A stretch of DNA of 64,000 bases. It comes from Syntrophales bacterium. Lineage in GTDB: Bacteria > Desulfobacterota > Syntrophia > Syntrophales > PHBD01. Positions 42,249 through 50,929 of the stretch are shown here, in pieces. The DNA lies in assembly GCA_035363115.1 (NCBI GenBank), contig DAOSEM010000006.1, positions 124,001-188,000 on the forward strand. The letters run 5' to 3'. The notes under the pieces were generated by a model. It ran no database searches and was not told the DNA's origin. It was given only the letters and a program-made list of their open reading frames with translations. Made by a program: the position numbers and the translations under genes. Every line of letters starts with the position of its first letter. Position 1 is the first letter of the stretch.

Positions 42249-43817
42249 ATGACAACAGAAAAGAAGAGCCTGACGCAGCAGAAGATCGAGGCCTTCGAGG
42301 CCAGGCGCAGCGCCCTCCTGACCATGGGCGGCGAGGCGCTTGTCAAGAAGCAGCACGAGCTGGGAAAACTGACGGCCCGGGAACGGCTGGACCGGTTTTT
42401 CGACAAGGGGACCTTCCAGGAGGTCCAGCTTTTCGTAAAGCACCGCTCCACCCTGTTCGGCCTGGACAAGAAGGAGATCAATGCCGACGGCGTCGTCACC
42501 GGCCTGGGCCAGGTGAACGGCCGCACCGTTTTCGTGGCCGCCCAGGACTTCACCAGCTCCGGCGGCAGCCTCGGGGAGATGCACGCCAAGAAGATCTGGA
42601 AGGTCATGGACATGGCCGTCGACGCCCGGAAACCCTTCGTGGCTCTGAACGACTCAGGCGGCGCCCGGATCCAGGAAGGCGTCCCCGCCCTGGACGGCTA
42701 CGGTGGAATCTTCTACCGCAACACCATCGCCTCTGGCTACATCCCCCAGATCACGGCCATCATGGGCCCCACGGCAGGCGGCGCCGTCTATTCGCCGGCC
42801 CTCACCGACTGGGTCTTCATGGTCAAGAAGTCGAGCTACATGTACATTACGGGTCCTGACGTCATCAAGGCCGTCATCGGCGAGGAAGTCAGCCATGACG
42901 ACCTGGGCGGCGCCGTCGCACACGCCACCAAGAGCGGTGTCTGCCATTTCGCCACGGAGAACGACGAGGACTGCATCGACAAGGTGAAGTTCCTCCTGTC
43001 CTTCCTCCCCGACAGCTGCCACAGCCCGCTGCCGACGGTTTCCTGCACCGACACGCCGGACCGCCTCTGCCCCGAACTGGACGCGATCGTCCCCGACCGG
43101 GCCACCCGCGGCTACAACATGCGCAAGGTCGTCGAGGCCGTGGCGGACAACGGCGTCGTCTTCGAGCCCCATGAGATGTGGGCCAAAAACATGCTCGTCG
43201 CCTTCATCCGCATCATGGGCAGGCCCGTCGGCGTCATCGCCAACAACCCCGGCTTCGGCGCCGGCGTGCTGGACGTCAACGCCTCCGACAAGGCCTCCCG
43301 GTTCATCCGCTTCTGCGACGCCTTCAACATCCCGCTTCTGACCTTCGCCGACGTCCCCGGCTACATGCCCGGAACGAACCAGGAGTGGGCCGGCATCATC
43401 AGCCACGGGGCGAAGCTGCTCCACGCCTATTCAGAAGCGACGGTGCCCAAGCTCACCGTCGTGACCCGGAAGGACTACGGCGGAGCCTACATCGGCATGT
43501 GCAGCAAGCTCCTGGGCGCCGACTACGTCATGGCCTGGCCCTCCGCGGAGATCGCCGTCATGGGCGCCGAGGGGGCCTGCAACATCATTTACCGCCGGGA
43601 GATCTCCGCAGCCGAGGATCCAGCGGCCAAGCGGAAGGAGCTCGTCCAGGCCTACGAAACCCAGTTCAACAATCCCTACTTCGCCGCCAGCATGGGGATC
43701 ATCGAAGAGGTCATCGCCCCCCGGGAGACCCGGCAGCGCGTGGCCCTGCTTCTGGATGCCTACAAGGACAAGACCCAGAGCCGGCTGGAGAAGAAGCACA
43801 ACAACATTCCCCTGTAA
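42249..43817 (+). CDS. mmdA: Acyl-CoA carboxyltransferase subunit (methylmalonyl-CoA decarboxylase alpha / propionyl-CoA carboxylase beta type)
   Basis: A 522-residue crotonase-superfamily carboxyltransferase. Oxyanion-hole regions are LNDSGGARIQEGVPALDGYGGIFYRN and NNPGFGAGVLDVNASDKASRFIRFCDAFNIPLLTFADVPGYMPGTNQEWAGIISHGAKLLHAYSEATVPKLTVVTRKDYGGAYIGM. GPTAGGAVYSPALTDW is also conserved. It moves CO2 between biotin and (methyl)malonyl/propionyl-CoA. The partner could be a biotin carboxylase or a sodium-pumping membrane decarboxylase. The biotin-carrier protein and other subunits are not next to it, so direction cannot be told. AAGGAG precedes the ATG, and a terminator follows. Confidence 0.93.
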   Translation: MTTEKKSLTQQKIEAFEARRSALLTMGGEALVKKQHELGKLTARERLDRFFDKGTFQEVQLFVKHRSTLFGLDKKEINADGVVTGLGQVNGRTVFVAAQDFTSSGGSLGEMHAKKIWKVMDMAVDARKPFVALNDSGGARIQEGVPALDGYGGIFYRNTIASGYIPQITAIMGPTAGGAVYSPALTDWVFMVKKSSYMYITGPDVIKAVIGEEVSHDDLGGAVAHATKSGVCHFATENDEDCIDKVKFLLSFLPDSCHSPLPTVSCTDTPDRLCPELDAIVPDRATRGYNMRKVVEAVADNGVVFEPHEMWAKNMLVAFIRIMGRPVGVIANNPGFGAGVLDVNASDKASRFIRFCDAFNIPLLTFADVPGYMPGTNQEWAGIISHGAKLLHAYSEATVPKLTVVTRKDYGGAYIGMCSKLLGADYVMAWPSAEIAVMGAEGACNIIYRREISAAEDPAAKRKELVQAYETQFNNPYFAASMGIIEEVIAPRETRQRVALLLDAYKDKTQSRLEKKHNNIPL

Positions 43818-43848
43818 TCCGCGAGATCCGGGGAAAGCAGGACAAACG

Positions 43849-43885
43849 AAGGGCGGAGGCCGGTCGGTCTCCGCCCTTTGCTTTT
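43849..43885 (+). terminator. Terminator after mmdA
   Basis: AAGGGCGGAG (43849-43858) pairs perfectly with CTCCGCCCTT (43869-43878), loop 10 nt. TGCTTTT follows. It also separates mmdA from the convergent two-component operon. Confidence 0.8.
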
Positions 43886-43919
43886 CTGATCCGGAGGCGT
43901 CCGTCTGCGGAGACCGCCC

Positions 43920-44594
43920 TCACTCGGCCTCGAACTTGTAGCCGAGGCCGTACACCGAATGGATGATCCGGGCCTCCGGGTCCGCCGCCTCGATCTTTCT
44001 CCGGAGCTTCTTGACGTGGCTGTCGATGGTCCGGTCGCTGACGCTGCGCTCGTCGGGGTAGATCCGGTCCATGAGCTGCCCGCGCCGGTAGATCCGCCCC
44101 GGGTGGGCGGCCAGGAGTTGCAGCAGCTTGAACTCCACGGCGGTCAGATCCAGGTCGCGGCCGTTCAGGACCGCCCGGCAGCGGAGGCCGTCCAGGACGA
44201 GTCCTGCCGCCGCCTCATCAGCCTGCCCGTCGCGGGTGCGGCGGAGGACCGCTTTGACTCTCGCCACAACCTCCCTCGGACTGAAGGGCTTGCAGACATA
44301 GTCGTCCGCCCCGAGATCCAGCCCCAGCAGTCGGTCGACCTCCTCGACCCGGGCCGTCACCATGATGACCGGCACGGAGGAAAACGTGCGGATCTCCCGG
44401 CAGATCTCCAGGCCGCCGCGGCCCGGGAGCATCAGGTCGAGGAGGATCAGGTCCGGCTCCCGCTCCCTGACCCGGGGCACGACCTCCAGGCCGTTTCCGA
44501 GGCAGGACGGCTCGAAACCCGCCGCCCGGAGGTAGTCGGCCAGCAGGCTTGCCAGCTTCGGCTCATCCTCGACGATGAGAATCCTCCCGCTCAT
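43920..44594 (-). CDS. baeR: OmpR/PhoB-family response regulator (BaeR-like)
   Basis: A 224-residue two-domain regulator. The receiver has the acidic pair in IVEDEPK, the phospho-acceptor Asp53 (LILLDLMLPG), then VTAR and CKPF. The DNA-binding winged helix (about 125-222) shows LTAVEFKLLQLLAAHPGRIYRRGQLMDRIY, then RTIDSHVKKLRRKIE and IHSVYGLGYKFE. It overlaps the kinase stop by 4 nt. BaeR is inferred from resemblance and from the neighbouring MacAB-type efflux operon, which such systems often control. Confidence 0.85.
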   Translation of the reverse strand: MSGRILIVEDEPKLASLLADYLRAAGFEPSCLGNGLEVVPRVREREPDLILLDLMLPGRGGLEICREIRTFSSVPVIMVTARVEEVDRLLGLDLGADDYVCKPFSPREVVARVKAVLRRTRDGQADEAAAGLVLDGLRCRAVLNGRDLDLTAVEFKLLQLLAAHPGRIYRRGQLMDRIYPDERSVSDRTIDSHVKKLRRKIEAADPEARIIHSVYGLGYKFEAE

Positions 44595-46003
44595 GAGACT
44601 CTCCCCGCGGCCGGCAGGACGATCCGGATGAGGATCCCCCCCAGGGGGGACGCCTGCGCCGCAACCGTTCCCGCGTGGGCCTCCACGATGTTCTTGCAGA
44701 TCGCCAGCCCCAGCCCGGCGCCGCCCGTTTCCCGGGCCCGGGAGCCCTCCACGCGGTAGAGGCGGTCGAAGAGGCGGTCCAGGGCCTCCCCTGGAACCCC
44801 CGGAGCGGAGTCCTCGAACTCGAGGATCGCCTCCCCGCTTCCACCGCTCAGCCGGACGGCCAGCGTTCCCCCCTCGTTGGTGTATTTCAGGGAGTTGTCC
44901 AGCAGGTTGGCAAAGAGCTGGCCCAGGCGCTCCGGGTCGGCGAACACGGTCATGTTCGTCCGGTCCGGGATATCCGTCTCGATGAGGATGGACTTGCGGT
45001 TGAATTCCGAACGGAAGGAATCAACGGAATCTTTGAGGACGGCGGCCGGGTCCAGGTCCTCCTTGTGGTAGCTGAGCGTGCCGAGGTCGGAGAGGGAAAG
45101 CTGGTACAGGTCGTTCACGAGGCGGTTCAGCCGCAGCGTCTCCGCGTGGAGGGAGCGGATCGTCTCCGGGGTGACGGTGCGGATTCCGTCCAGGAGCGCT
45201 TCGATCTCCCCCTGCAGGACCGTCAGCGGGGTCCTGAGTTCGTGGGAGATGTCGGCCAGCCACTGGCGGCGGGCCTTCTCGTTCATATCGAGCGCCAGGG
45301 CCATGGCGTTGAAGTCGCCGGCAAGGCGTCCCAGCTCGTCCGAGGAAGACACGGGCACCCGGGCGGTATAGTTGCCCGAGGCCAGGTCATGGGTGGCCGC
45401 GGCCATGGCCCGGACCGGCCGGACCAGGCGGCTCGCCAGGGGAAGGGCGACCAGGGCGACGGCGAAGAGGATGCCCGCCGCGGCGAGGGCCAGGGCCAGC
45501 CGCTGCCGGCTGAGAAACCGTGCCTGGATCGGGTGCAGGAATCGCTGGGGGGCGTGCAGGCCAACATAGCCCACGGTCCGGCCGTCTTGCGCGACGGGCC
45601 GGTAGCTGATCTCCCCCTCCCCGGCGGGCGATCCGAAGACCGGTTTCCGCTCGGTGTCCAGGATGACGAGGGGGCCGGAGGAAGGGTCTTTGTCCTCCCC
45701 CTCCTTCCCCCACGGCCTCATCTTCTCCTCGGTCAGCGTGATCCTGTCCCCGGATGCGGTGTGCAGGGTGAGTCCCGCCCGGACACCCCGGCTGTCCTTC
45801 AGGAAATCCCAGCTCCCGTGCCCGGCATAGGCCTGTCCCAGGCTGACGGCCATCTGCTCCGCCCTGCCCTGGTCCAGCGTGCCGAGGTACTGGTAGAAGC
45901 CCCGGTCGATGTTCCAGCGCATGATCCCGTACAGGATCAGGATGGCGAGGCCCGTGGCGGCAAGAATCGTAAAGAAAAGGCGCTGCGTGATGCCGATCTT
46001 CAT
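44591..46003 (-). CDS. baeS: Sensor histidine kinase (BaeS-like)
   Basis: A 470-residue inner-membrane kinase. TM1 (about 8-28) and TM2 (about 165-188) flank a periplasmic sensor of about 135 residues. A HAMP domain (LASRLVRPVRAMAAATHDLASGNYTARVPV) follows. HisKA is WLADISHELRTPLTVLQGEIEALLDG, with the phospho-His. The ATPase has N box LFANLLDNSLKYTN, G1 LEFEDSAPGVP and G2 GAGLGLAICKNIVEAH. It is first in a two-gene operon, and the ATG follows AAGGAGG. The efflux operon is divergent, 167 nt away. Confidence 0.87.
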   Translation of the reverse strand: MKIGITQRLFFTILAATGLAILILYGIMRWNIDRGFYQYLGTLDQGRAEQMAVSLGQAYAGHGSWDFLKDSRGVRAGLTLHTASGDRITLTEEKMRPWGKEGEDKDPSSGPLVILDTERKPVFGSPAGEGEISYRPVAQDGRTVGYVGLHAPQRFLHPIQARFLSRQRLALALAAAGILFAVALVALPLASRLVRPVRAMAAATHDLASGNYTARVPVSSSDELGRLAGDFNAMALALDMNEKARRQWLADISHELRTPLTVLQGEIEALLDGIRTVTPETIRSLHAETLRLNRLVNDLYQLSLSDLGTLSYHKEDLDPAAVLKDSVDSFRSEFNRKSILIETDIPDRTNMTVFADPERLGQLFANLLDNSLKYTNEGGTLAVRLSGGSGEAILEFEDSAPGVPGEALDRLFDRLYRVEGSRARETGGAGLGLAICKNIVEAHAGTVAAQASPLGGILIRIVLPAAGRVS

Positions 46004-46027
46004 TCGTTTTCCGCCTCCTTTCGTGTC

Positions 46028-46056
46028 CTTGTATTGGTATTGCGGCTGGCCGTCAA
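46028..46056 (-). promoter_or_regulatory. Candidate promoter of the two-component operon
   Basis: On the minus strand TTGACG (46056-46051), 17 bases, TACAAG (46033-46028). The -10 is poor, so confidence is low. It lies about 25 nt before the kinase start, in the region shared with the divergent efflux operon. Confidence 0.3.
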
Positions 46057-46170
46057 GAATCAGACCGACTCCCGGCCGGATTTCCTCATTTCCTGCACAT
46101 TCGTGTGTTAGGTTGCCTTCCAAAGACGGATGTCCCGGGATGCATTTCGCGCAACCGGGACGGAGGAACC

Positions 46171-47655
46171 ATGTTTCGAATGAAATGGATCAGACATCTT
46201 GGCCGGCGGGTGGCGCTCCCCGGCATCCTGGCCTTTGTGCTCGCGATGACGGCCGGTTGCGTTACCGTGGGGCCCGACTACAGGCCGCCCGACCTGTCCA
46301 CGCCTGCGGCCTGGAACAATGAAGTCCGGGAAGGAAACGGCACCGCGGAAAACGGTTCCGGGACAGCGGACCCGTGGTGGAACACCCTGAACGACGCGAC
46401 ACTCTCCAGTCTGATGGAACGGGCCGTCGCGGGCAATCTCGACCTCAGGAAAGCCCGGGCGCGGGTCCGCGAGGCCCGGGCGCAGCGGGGCGTCGCCCAG
46501 GCGGGCTACTTCCCGACCCTCGGCGCCACGGGCACGGCCACCCGGAGCCGCAGCAGCGAAGAGACCGGTACCGGGGAAACCGGCGTCCTTTACTCCACCG
46601 GCTTCGACGCCGGCTGGGAGCTGGACGTCTTCGGCGGCGTCCGGCGCTCCGTGGAGGCGTCGGACGCGACCCTGCAGGCAACGCAGGAAAGCCTTCACGA
46701 CGTGCTCGTCACGCTGCTGGCCGAGGTGGCCCTGAACTACACGGAAGTCCGGACCTGGCAGGCCCGGATCGCCGCGGCGGAGGCCAACCTGAAGACCCAG
46801 GAAGAGACCTTTCAATTGACGTCCTGGCGGCAGCAGGCGGGGCTCAGCGACGACCTGGCGGTCCGGCAGGCCCGCTACAACCTCGAAAATACCCGCTCCC
46901 AGCTCCCGGTCCTCCGCACCGGCCTGGAGGAGGCGCAGAACCGCATCGCCGTACTCCTGGGGGAGCAGCCGGGGAAAGTGCATGGAGAGCTGAGCGAGCG
47001 GAAGCCCATCCCCGTCGCCTCCGCCGGGATCGCCCTGGGCGTGCCCGCCGAGGCCCTGCGGAACCGTCCCGACGTCCGGAAAGCCGAGCGCGAACTGGCG
47101 GCCCAGACGGCAAAGATCGGGGTGGCCACGGCCGACCTCTACCCCAGGTTCAGGCTGAATGGCTCCATCGGCGTGGATTCTACGCTCATCGGCCGGCTGT
47201 TCACCTCGGGCACCTACAGCTGGAGCTTCGGCCCGCAGATCACCTGGACAATCTTCGACGGAGGGGCGATCCGCCGGAACATCGAGGCGCAGACGGCCCT
47301 GCAGGAGCAGTACCTGATCGCCTATGAAGCTGCCGTGCTGGGCGCCCTGGAGGAGGCGGAAAACGCCATCCGGGCCTATGCGGAGGAGCAGATCCGCCGG
47401 AAGTCCCTCATCGAGGCGACCCGGGCGTCCGAAGAGGCCGCCCGGCTGGCGAAACTCAAGTACCAGGCGGGCCTGACGGATTTCAGCACCGTGCTGGATG
47501 CCGAGCGGTCCCTCCTGACCTTCCAGGACAGCCTGGCCCAGAGCGAAGGGGCGATTGCCTCCAACCTCATCAAACTATACAAAGCCCTTGGCGGCGGCTG
47601 GAAATCGCTGGTCCCTGACGGGACGACATCGCCGAAGAGCGGAGAGAGGAAATGA
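46171..47655 (+). CDS. Outer-membrane efflux lipoprotein (NodT/TolC family)
   Basis: A 494-residue outer-membrane channel of the OprM/CusC type. The signal peptide ends in lipobox MTAGC (Cys30), followed by the family start VGPDYRPP. Two tandem OEP repeats follow (DPWWNTLNDATLSSLMERAVAGNLDLRKARARVREARAQRGVAQAGYFPTLGA; FTSGTYSWSFGPQITWTIFDGGAIRRNIEAQ). It forms the exit duct for the MacAB-like pump encoded next. CGGAGGAA precedes the ATG. It overlaps the adaptor gene by 4 nt. Confidence 0.92.
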   Translation: MFRMKWIRHLGRRVALPGILAFVLAMTAGCVTVGPDYRPPDLSTPAAWNNEVREGNGTAENGSGTADPWWNTLNDATLSSLMERAVAGNLDLRKARARVREARAQRGVAQAGYFPTLGATGTATRSRSSEETGTGETGVLYSTGFDAGWELDVFGGVRRSVEASDATLQATQESLHDVLVTLLAEVALNYTEVRTWQARIAAAEANLKTQEETFQLTSWRQQAGLSDDLAVRQARYNLENTRSQLPVLRTGLEEAQNRIAVLLGEQPGKVHGELSERKPIPVASAGIALGVPAEALRNRPDVRKAERELAAQTAKIGVATADLYPRFRLNGSIGVDSTLIGRLFTSGTYSWSFGPQITWTIFDGGAIRRNIEAQTALQEQYLIAYEAAVLGALEEAENAIRAYAEEQIRRKSLIEATRASEEAARLAKLKYQAGLTDFSTVLDAERSLLTFQDSLAQSEGAIASNLIKLYKALGGGWKSLVPDGTTSPKSGERK

Positions 47656-48941
47656 ACGAGAACAACAGCTCCATGTCGGACATCGAAAAGACCATCCGGG
47701 GAGGCTCGCCCGGCGGGCCGCTCGCGCGCCACAAGAAAAAGATTCTGATCGCCGCGGCCGTCCTGGTGCTTGCGATCCTGGTCGTCGCTTTCCTCTGGGG
47801 ACGCGGCGGCTCGTCCAAGGCGACGCGATACCAGACCGAACCGGTCCGGCAGGGCGACCTCACGGTCATCGTGACCGCGACGGGCACCCTCAAGCCGACG
47901 AACACCGTCGAGGTGGGCAGCGAGCTCTCCGGCACCATCCGGAGCGTCGAGGTGGACTACAACAGCCGTGTCCGGGTCGGGCAGGTCCTGGCCCGGATGG
48001 ACACGACAAAGCTCGAGGCCACCATCGCCCAGCTCAAGGCCGCCCTGGAATCGGCGAAGGCCAAGGCTCTCCAGGCGAAGGCGACCGTCCTGGAGACGCA
48101 GGCCAAGCTCGCCCAGTACCGGGAGGTGTCGAAGCTGAGCAACGGGAAGGTGCCGTCGAAGCTGGAGATGGACGCGGCGGAGGCGGCCTTCGAGCGCGCC
48201 AGGGCCGACGCGGCCAGTGCCGACGCGGCGGTATCCCAGGCCCGGGCAACGCTCCAGGCCAGCGAAACAGACCTCTCCAAGGCGATCATCAAGTCGCCCA
48301 TCAACGGCATCGTCCTCACCCGAAACATCGAGCCCGGACAGACCGTGGCCGCCTCGATGACGACCCCGGTGCTGTTCACGCTGGCGGAGGACCTGACCAA
48401 GATGGACCTGCACGTGAACGTGGACGAGGCGGATATCGGCAAGGTGCAGGAGGGGCAGAAGGCGACGTTCACCGTTGCCGCCTATGCCGGCCGGACGTTC
48501 GAGGCGCGGATCACCCAGGCCCGCTACGGCTCTTCCACCACGTCGGGCGTCGTCACCTACGAAACCGTGCTCAAGGTCGACAATGCGGACTTGTCTCTCC
48601 GTCCGGGCATGACGGCCACCGCGGACATCATCGTCAAGAAGATCGACAATGCTGTCCTGGTCCCCAGTGCCGCGCTCCGCTTCACCCCGCCCCAGCAGCC
48701 GGAGGCAAAATCCTCCACGGGCCTGGTGGGCGCGCTGCTTCCCCGCCCGCCCAGGTCCGGCGGACAGAAGAGCGTGGAGACCGCCGGGAAGCAGCAGCGG
48801 GTCTGGATCCTGAAGGAGAACCGGCCGGTGGCCGTCCAGGTGACAACCGGGGCCGCGAACGGAAGCTTGACGGAGGTCGCCTCCGGCGATCTTCAGCCCG
48901 GCACGGCTGTCATCGTCGATGTCCTGGGAGGAGCGAAATGA
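47652..48941 (+). CDS. macA: Periplasmic adaptor (MacA/HlyD-like membrane fusion protein)
   Basis: A 429-residue membrane fusion protein. One N-terminal membrane segment (about 34-54) is followed by the lipoyl half-motif (GTLKPTNTVEVGSELSGTIRSVEVDYNSRVRVGQVLARMD). A long coiled-coil hairpin (about 118-200, rich in Ala/Lys) comes next, then the second lipoyl half (IKSPINGIVLTRNIEPGQTVAASMTTPVLFTLAEDLTKMDLHVNVDEADIGKV) and beta-barrel. A proline-rich insert near 340-365 lies in the membrane-proximal domain. It links the inner-membrane ABC pump to the channel. The start overlaps the channel gene by 4 nt (ATGA) and the stop overlaps the next gene. Confidence 0.93.
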   Translation: MNENNSSMSDIEKTIRGGSPGGPLARHKKKILIAAAVLVLAILVVAFLWGRGGSSKATRYQTEPVRQGDLTVIVTATGTLKPTNTVEVGSELSGTIRSVEVDYNSRVRVGQVLARMDTTKLEATIAQLKAALESAKAKALQAKATVLETQAKLAQYREVSKLSNGKVPSKLEMDAAEAAFERARADAASADAAVSQARATLQASETDLSKAIIKSPINGIVLTRNIEPGQTVAASMTTPVLFTLAEDLTKMDLHVNVDEADIGKVQEGQKATFTVAAYAGRTFEARITQARYGSSTTSGVVTYETVLKVDNADLSLRPGMTATADIIVKKIDNAVLVPSAALRFTPPQQPEAKSSTGLVGALLPRPPRSGGQKSVETAGKQQRVWILKENRPVAVQVTTGAANGSLTEVASGDLQPGTAVIVDVLGGAK

Positions 48942-49672
48942 ACAGCGGCGACGCCCCCGTAACCCGTGAGGGATCCGGGGACCATCTCATCGTGCTCAGG
49001 GGCGTGACGAAGATCTACGGGGAAGGCCACGCCTCCATGCAGGCGCTCCGCGGGATCGATCTGACCATCGACGAGGGCGAGTTCGTGGCGATCATGGGAC
49101 CGAGCGGATCGGGAAAGTCCACCTGCATGAATATTCTGGGCTGCCTGGACACGCCGACGGCGGGGTCCTACCGGTTCAGGGGCCTCGAAGTCTGCGAGCT
49201 CACCCGCAACGAGCGGGCTCTCCTGCGGCGCCATTACCAGGGATTCGTGTTCCAGGGCTACAACCTCCTGAACCGCACGTCGGCCCTGGAAAACGTGGAG
49301 CTTCCCCTGATCTACCGTGGAACCGCCGCACGCGAGCGGCGCGAGCGGGCACTCCGGGCCCTCGGGACCGTGGGCCTCAAGGGATGGGAGCACCACACCC
49401 CCGGGGAGCTGTCCGGGGGGCAGCAGCAGCGGGTGGCCATCGCGCGGGCCATCGTCACCGGGCCGTCGGTTCTCCTGGCGGACGAGCCGACGGGAAACCT
49501 GGATTCGGAGCGCAGCATCGAGATCATGGACCTTCTCACCTCGCTGAACCGGGATCAGGGAATCACGGTGATCATGATCACCCATGAACCGGACATGGCG
49601 GTCCGCGCAAAGCGGACCATCCATTTCCTCGACGGCCTCGTCTCCCGGGACCGATCAAACGGAGGGAACTGA
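48938..49672 (+). CDS. ABC transporter ATP-binding subunit (MacB-type, LolD-like)
   Basis: A 244-residue ABC ATPase of the MacB/LolD/FtsE group. Walker A is GPSGSGKST, Q-loop FVFQGYNLL, signature LSGGQQQRVAIARA, Walker B VLLADEPTGNLD and switch MITHEP. In E. coli MacB the ATPase and permease are one chain. Here they are two genes, as in YknYZ. The start overlaps the adaptor stop by 4 nt. The permease gene begins 2 nt after its stop. Confidence 0.94.
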   Translation: MNSGDAPVTREGSGDHLIVLRGVTKIYGEGHASMQALRGIDLTIDEGEFVAIMGPSGSGKSTCMNILGCLDTPTAGSYRFRGLEVCELTRNERALLRRHYQGFVFQGYNLLNRTSALENVELPLIYRGTAARERRERALRALGTVGLKGWEHHTPGELSGGQQQRVAIARAIVTGPSVLLADEPTGNLDSERSIEIMDLLTSLNRDQGITVIMITHEPDMAVRAKRTIHFLDGLVSRDRSNGGN

Positions 49673-49674
49673 CC

Positions 49675-50880
49675 ATGCTGTGGAACACCATTCTTCTCGC
49701 ACTTCGTGCCATCCGCCGCAACGTCATGCGGTCGTTCCTGACGACCCTGGGAATCGTCATCGGCGTGGCCGCGGTCATCACGATGGTGACGATCGGCGGC
49801 GGGGCGACCGCCCAGGTGGGCGAGCAGATCGCCAGCATGGGGAGCAACCTCCTGATGGTGACCCCCGGGAAGAGGATGGGCCCGGGCCAATCCACAAGCA
49901 CCGTGCTCTTCAAGGAGGCCGACGCCGAGGCCATCGCCCGGGAGGTACCCTCCGTCGCCGCCGTGGCGCCGGTCTCCTCCCAGTCGGTCAAGGCGATCTT
50001 CAGCAACCAGAACTGGACGACCCAGGTGACGGGCAGCGACAATCAGTACTTCCGGGTGACGAACCGATCCATTGGAACAGGCCGCTCCTTCAACGACAGC
50101 GAGGTCCGGAGCGGGGCGGCGGTTTGCGTCATCGGGGAAACGGCGAGAAAAAAGCTCTTCGGCGGCCAGGAGGCCCTGGGTGAAAAGATCCGCCTGGAAA
50201 AACTCTCCTGCGAGATCGTCGGCGTCCTGAACGCCAAGGGCCAGAGTACCATGGGCATGGACCAGGACGACATCGTGGTCATCCCGCTCCGGACCATGCA
50301 GCGGCGCGTCTCCGGCAACCAGGACGTCGCCATGATCCAGGTCTCTGTCCGGGAGGGCGAGTCCACGGAGAAGGCCCAGCAGAGCATCGTCCGCCTGATG
50401 CGGGAGCGGCGCCACCTGTCAGCGAGCGACGACGACAACTTCACCGTCATGGACATGAAGGAGATCGCCAAGATGCTGACCGGAACGACCCAGCTCCTGA
50501 CGGCGCTCCTGGGCGCCGTGGCCGCCGTCAGCCTCCTGGTCGGCGGCATCGGGATCATGAACATCATGCTGGTGTCGGTGACCGAGCGCACCCGCGAGAT
50601 CGGCGTCCGTCTCGCCATCGGCGCCCTGGAGCGGGAGGTCCTGCTGCAGTTCCTGGTGGAGGCGGTGGTGCTTTCGTCCCTGGGCGGGCTGGCCGGCATC
50701 GCCCTGGCGCTCATGGCCTCGGTCTGGCTGGCCGGGATCCTGCGCGTGCCCTTCATCTTCAACGGCACGATCGTCCTGATCGCGTTTCTCTTCTCGGCGA
50801 TGGTCGGGGTGGTCTTCGGTTACTTCCCGGCCCTCAAGGCCGCCCGGATGGACCCGATCGAGGCCCTGCGCCACGAGTGA
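49675..50880 (+). CDS. ABC transporter permease (MacB-type)
   Basis: A 401-residue permease with four membrane helices. TM1 (about 18-45) is followed by a large periplasmic domain (MacB_PCD, about 45-270). The FtsX-type TM2-TM4 block follows (LLTALLGAVAAVSLLVGGIGIMNIMLVSVTERTREIGVRLAIGA... PIEALRHE). It acts by mechanotransmission with its separate ATPase to expel macrolides, lipids or peptides through the adaptor and channel. The substrate cannot be told. GGAGGGAA lies upstream. Confidence 0.94.
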   Translation: MLWNTILLALRAIRRNVMRSFLTTLGIVIGVAAVITMVTIGGGATAQVGEQIASMGSNLLMVTPGKRMGPGQSTSTVLFKEADAEAIAREVPSVAAVAPVSSQSVKAIFSNQNWTTQVTGSDNQYFRVTNRSIGTGRSFNDSEVRSGAAVCVIGETARKKLFGGQEALGEKIRLEKLSCEIVGVLNAKGQSTMGMDQDDIVVIPLRTMQRRVSGNQDVAMIQVSVREGESTEKAQQSIVRLMRERRHLSASDDDNFTVMDMKEIAKMLTGTTQLLTALLGAVAAVSLLVGGIGIMNIMLVSVTERTREIGVRLAIGALEREVLLQFLVEAVVLSSLGGLAGIALALMASVWLAGILRVPFIFNGTIVLIAFLFSAMVGVVFGYFPALKAARMDPIEALRHE

Positions 50881-50929
50881 TGAAGGCCGGCAACCAGGCA
50901 CATGGTTCGGGGGCCGGTACGCCGGTGTT

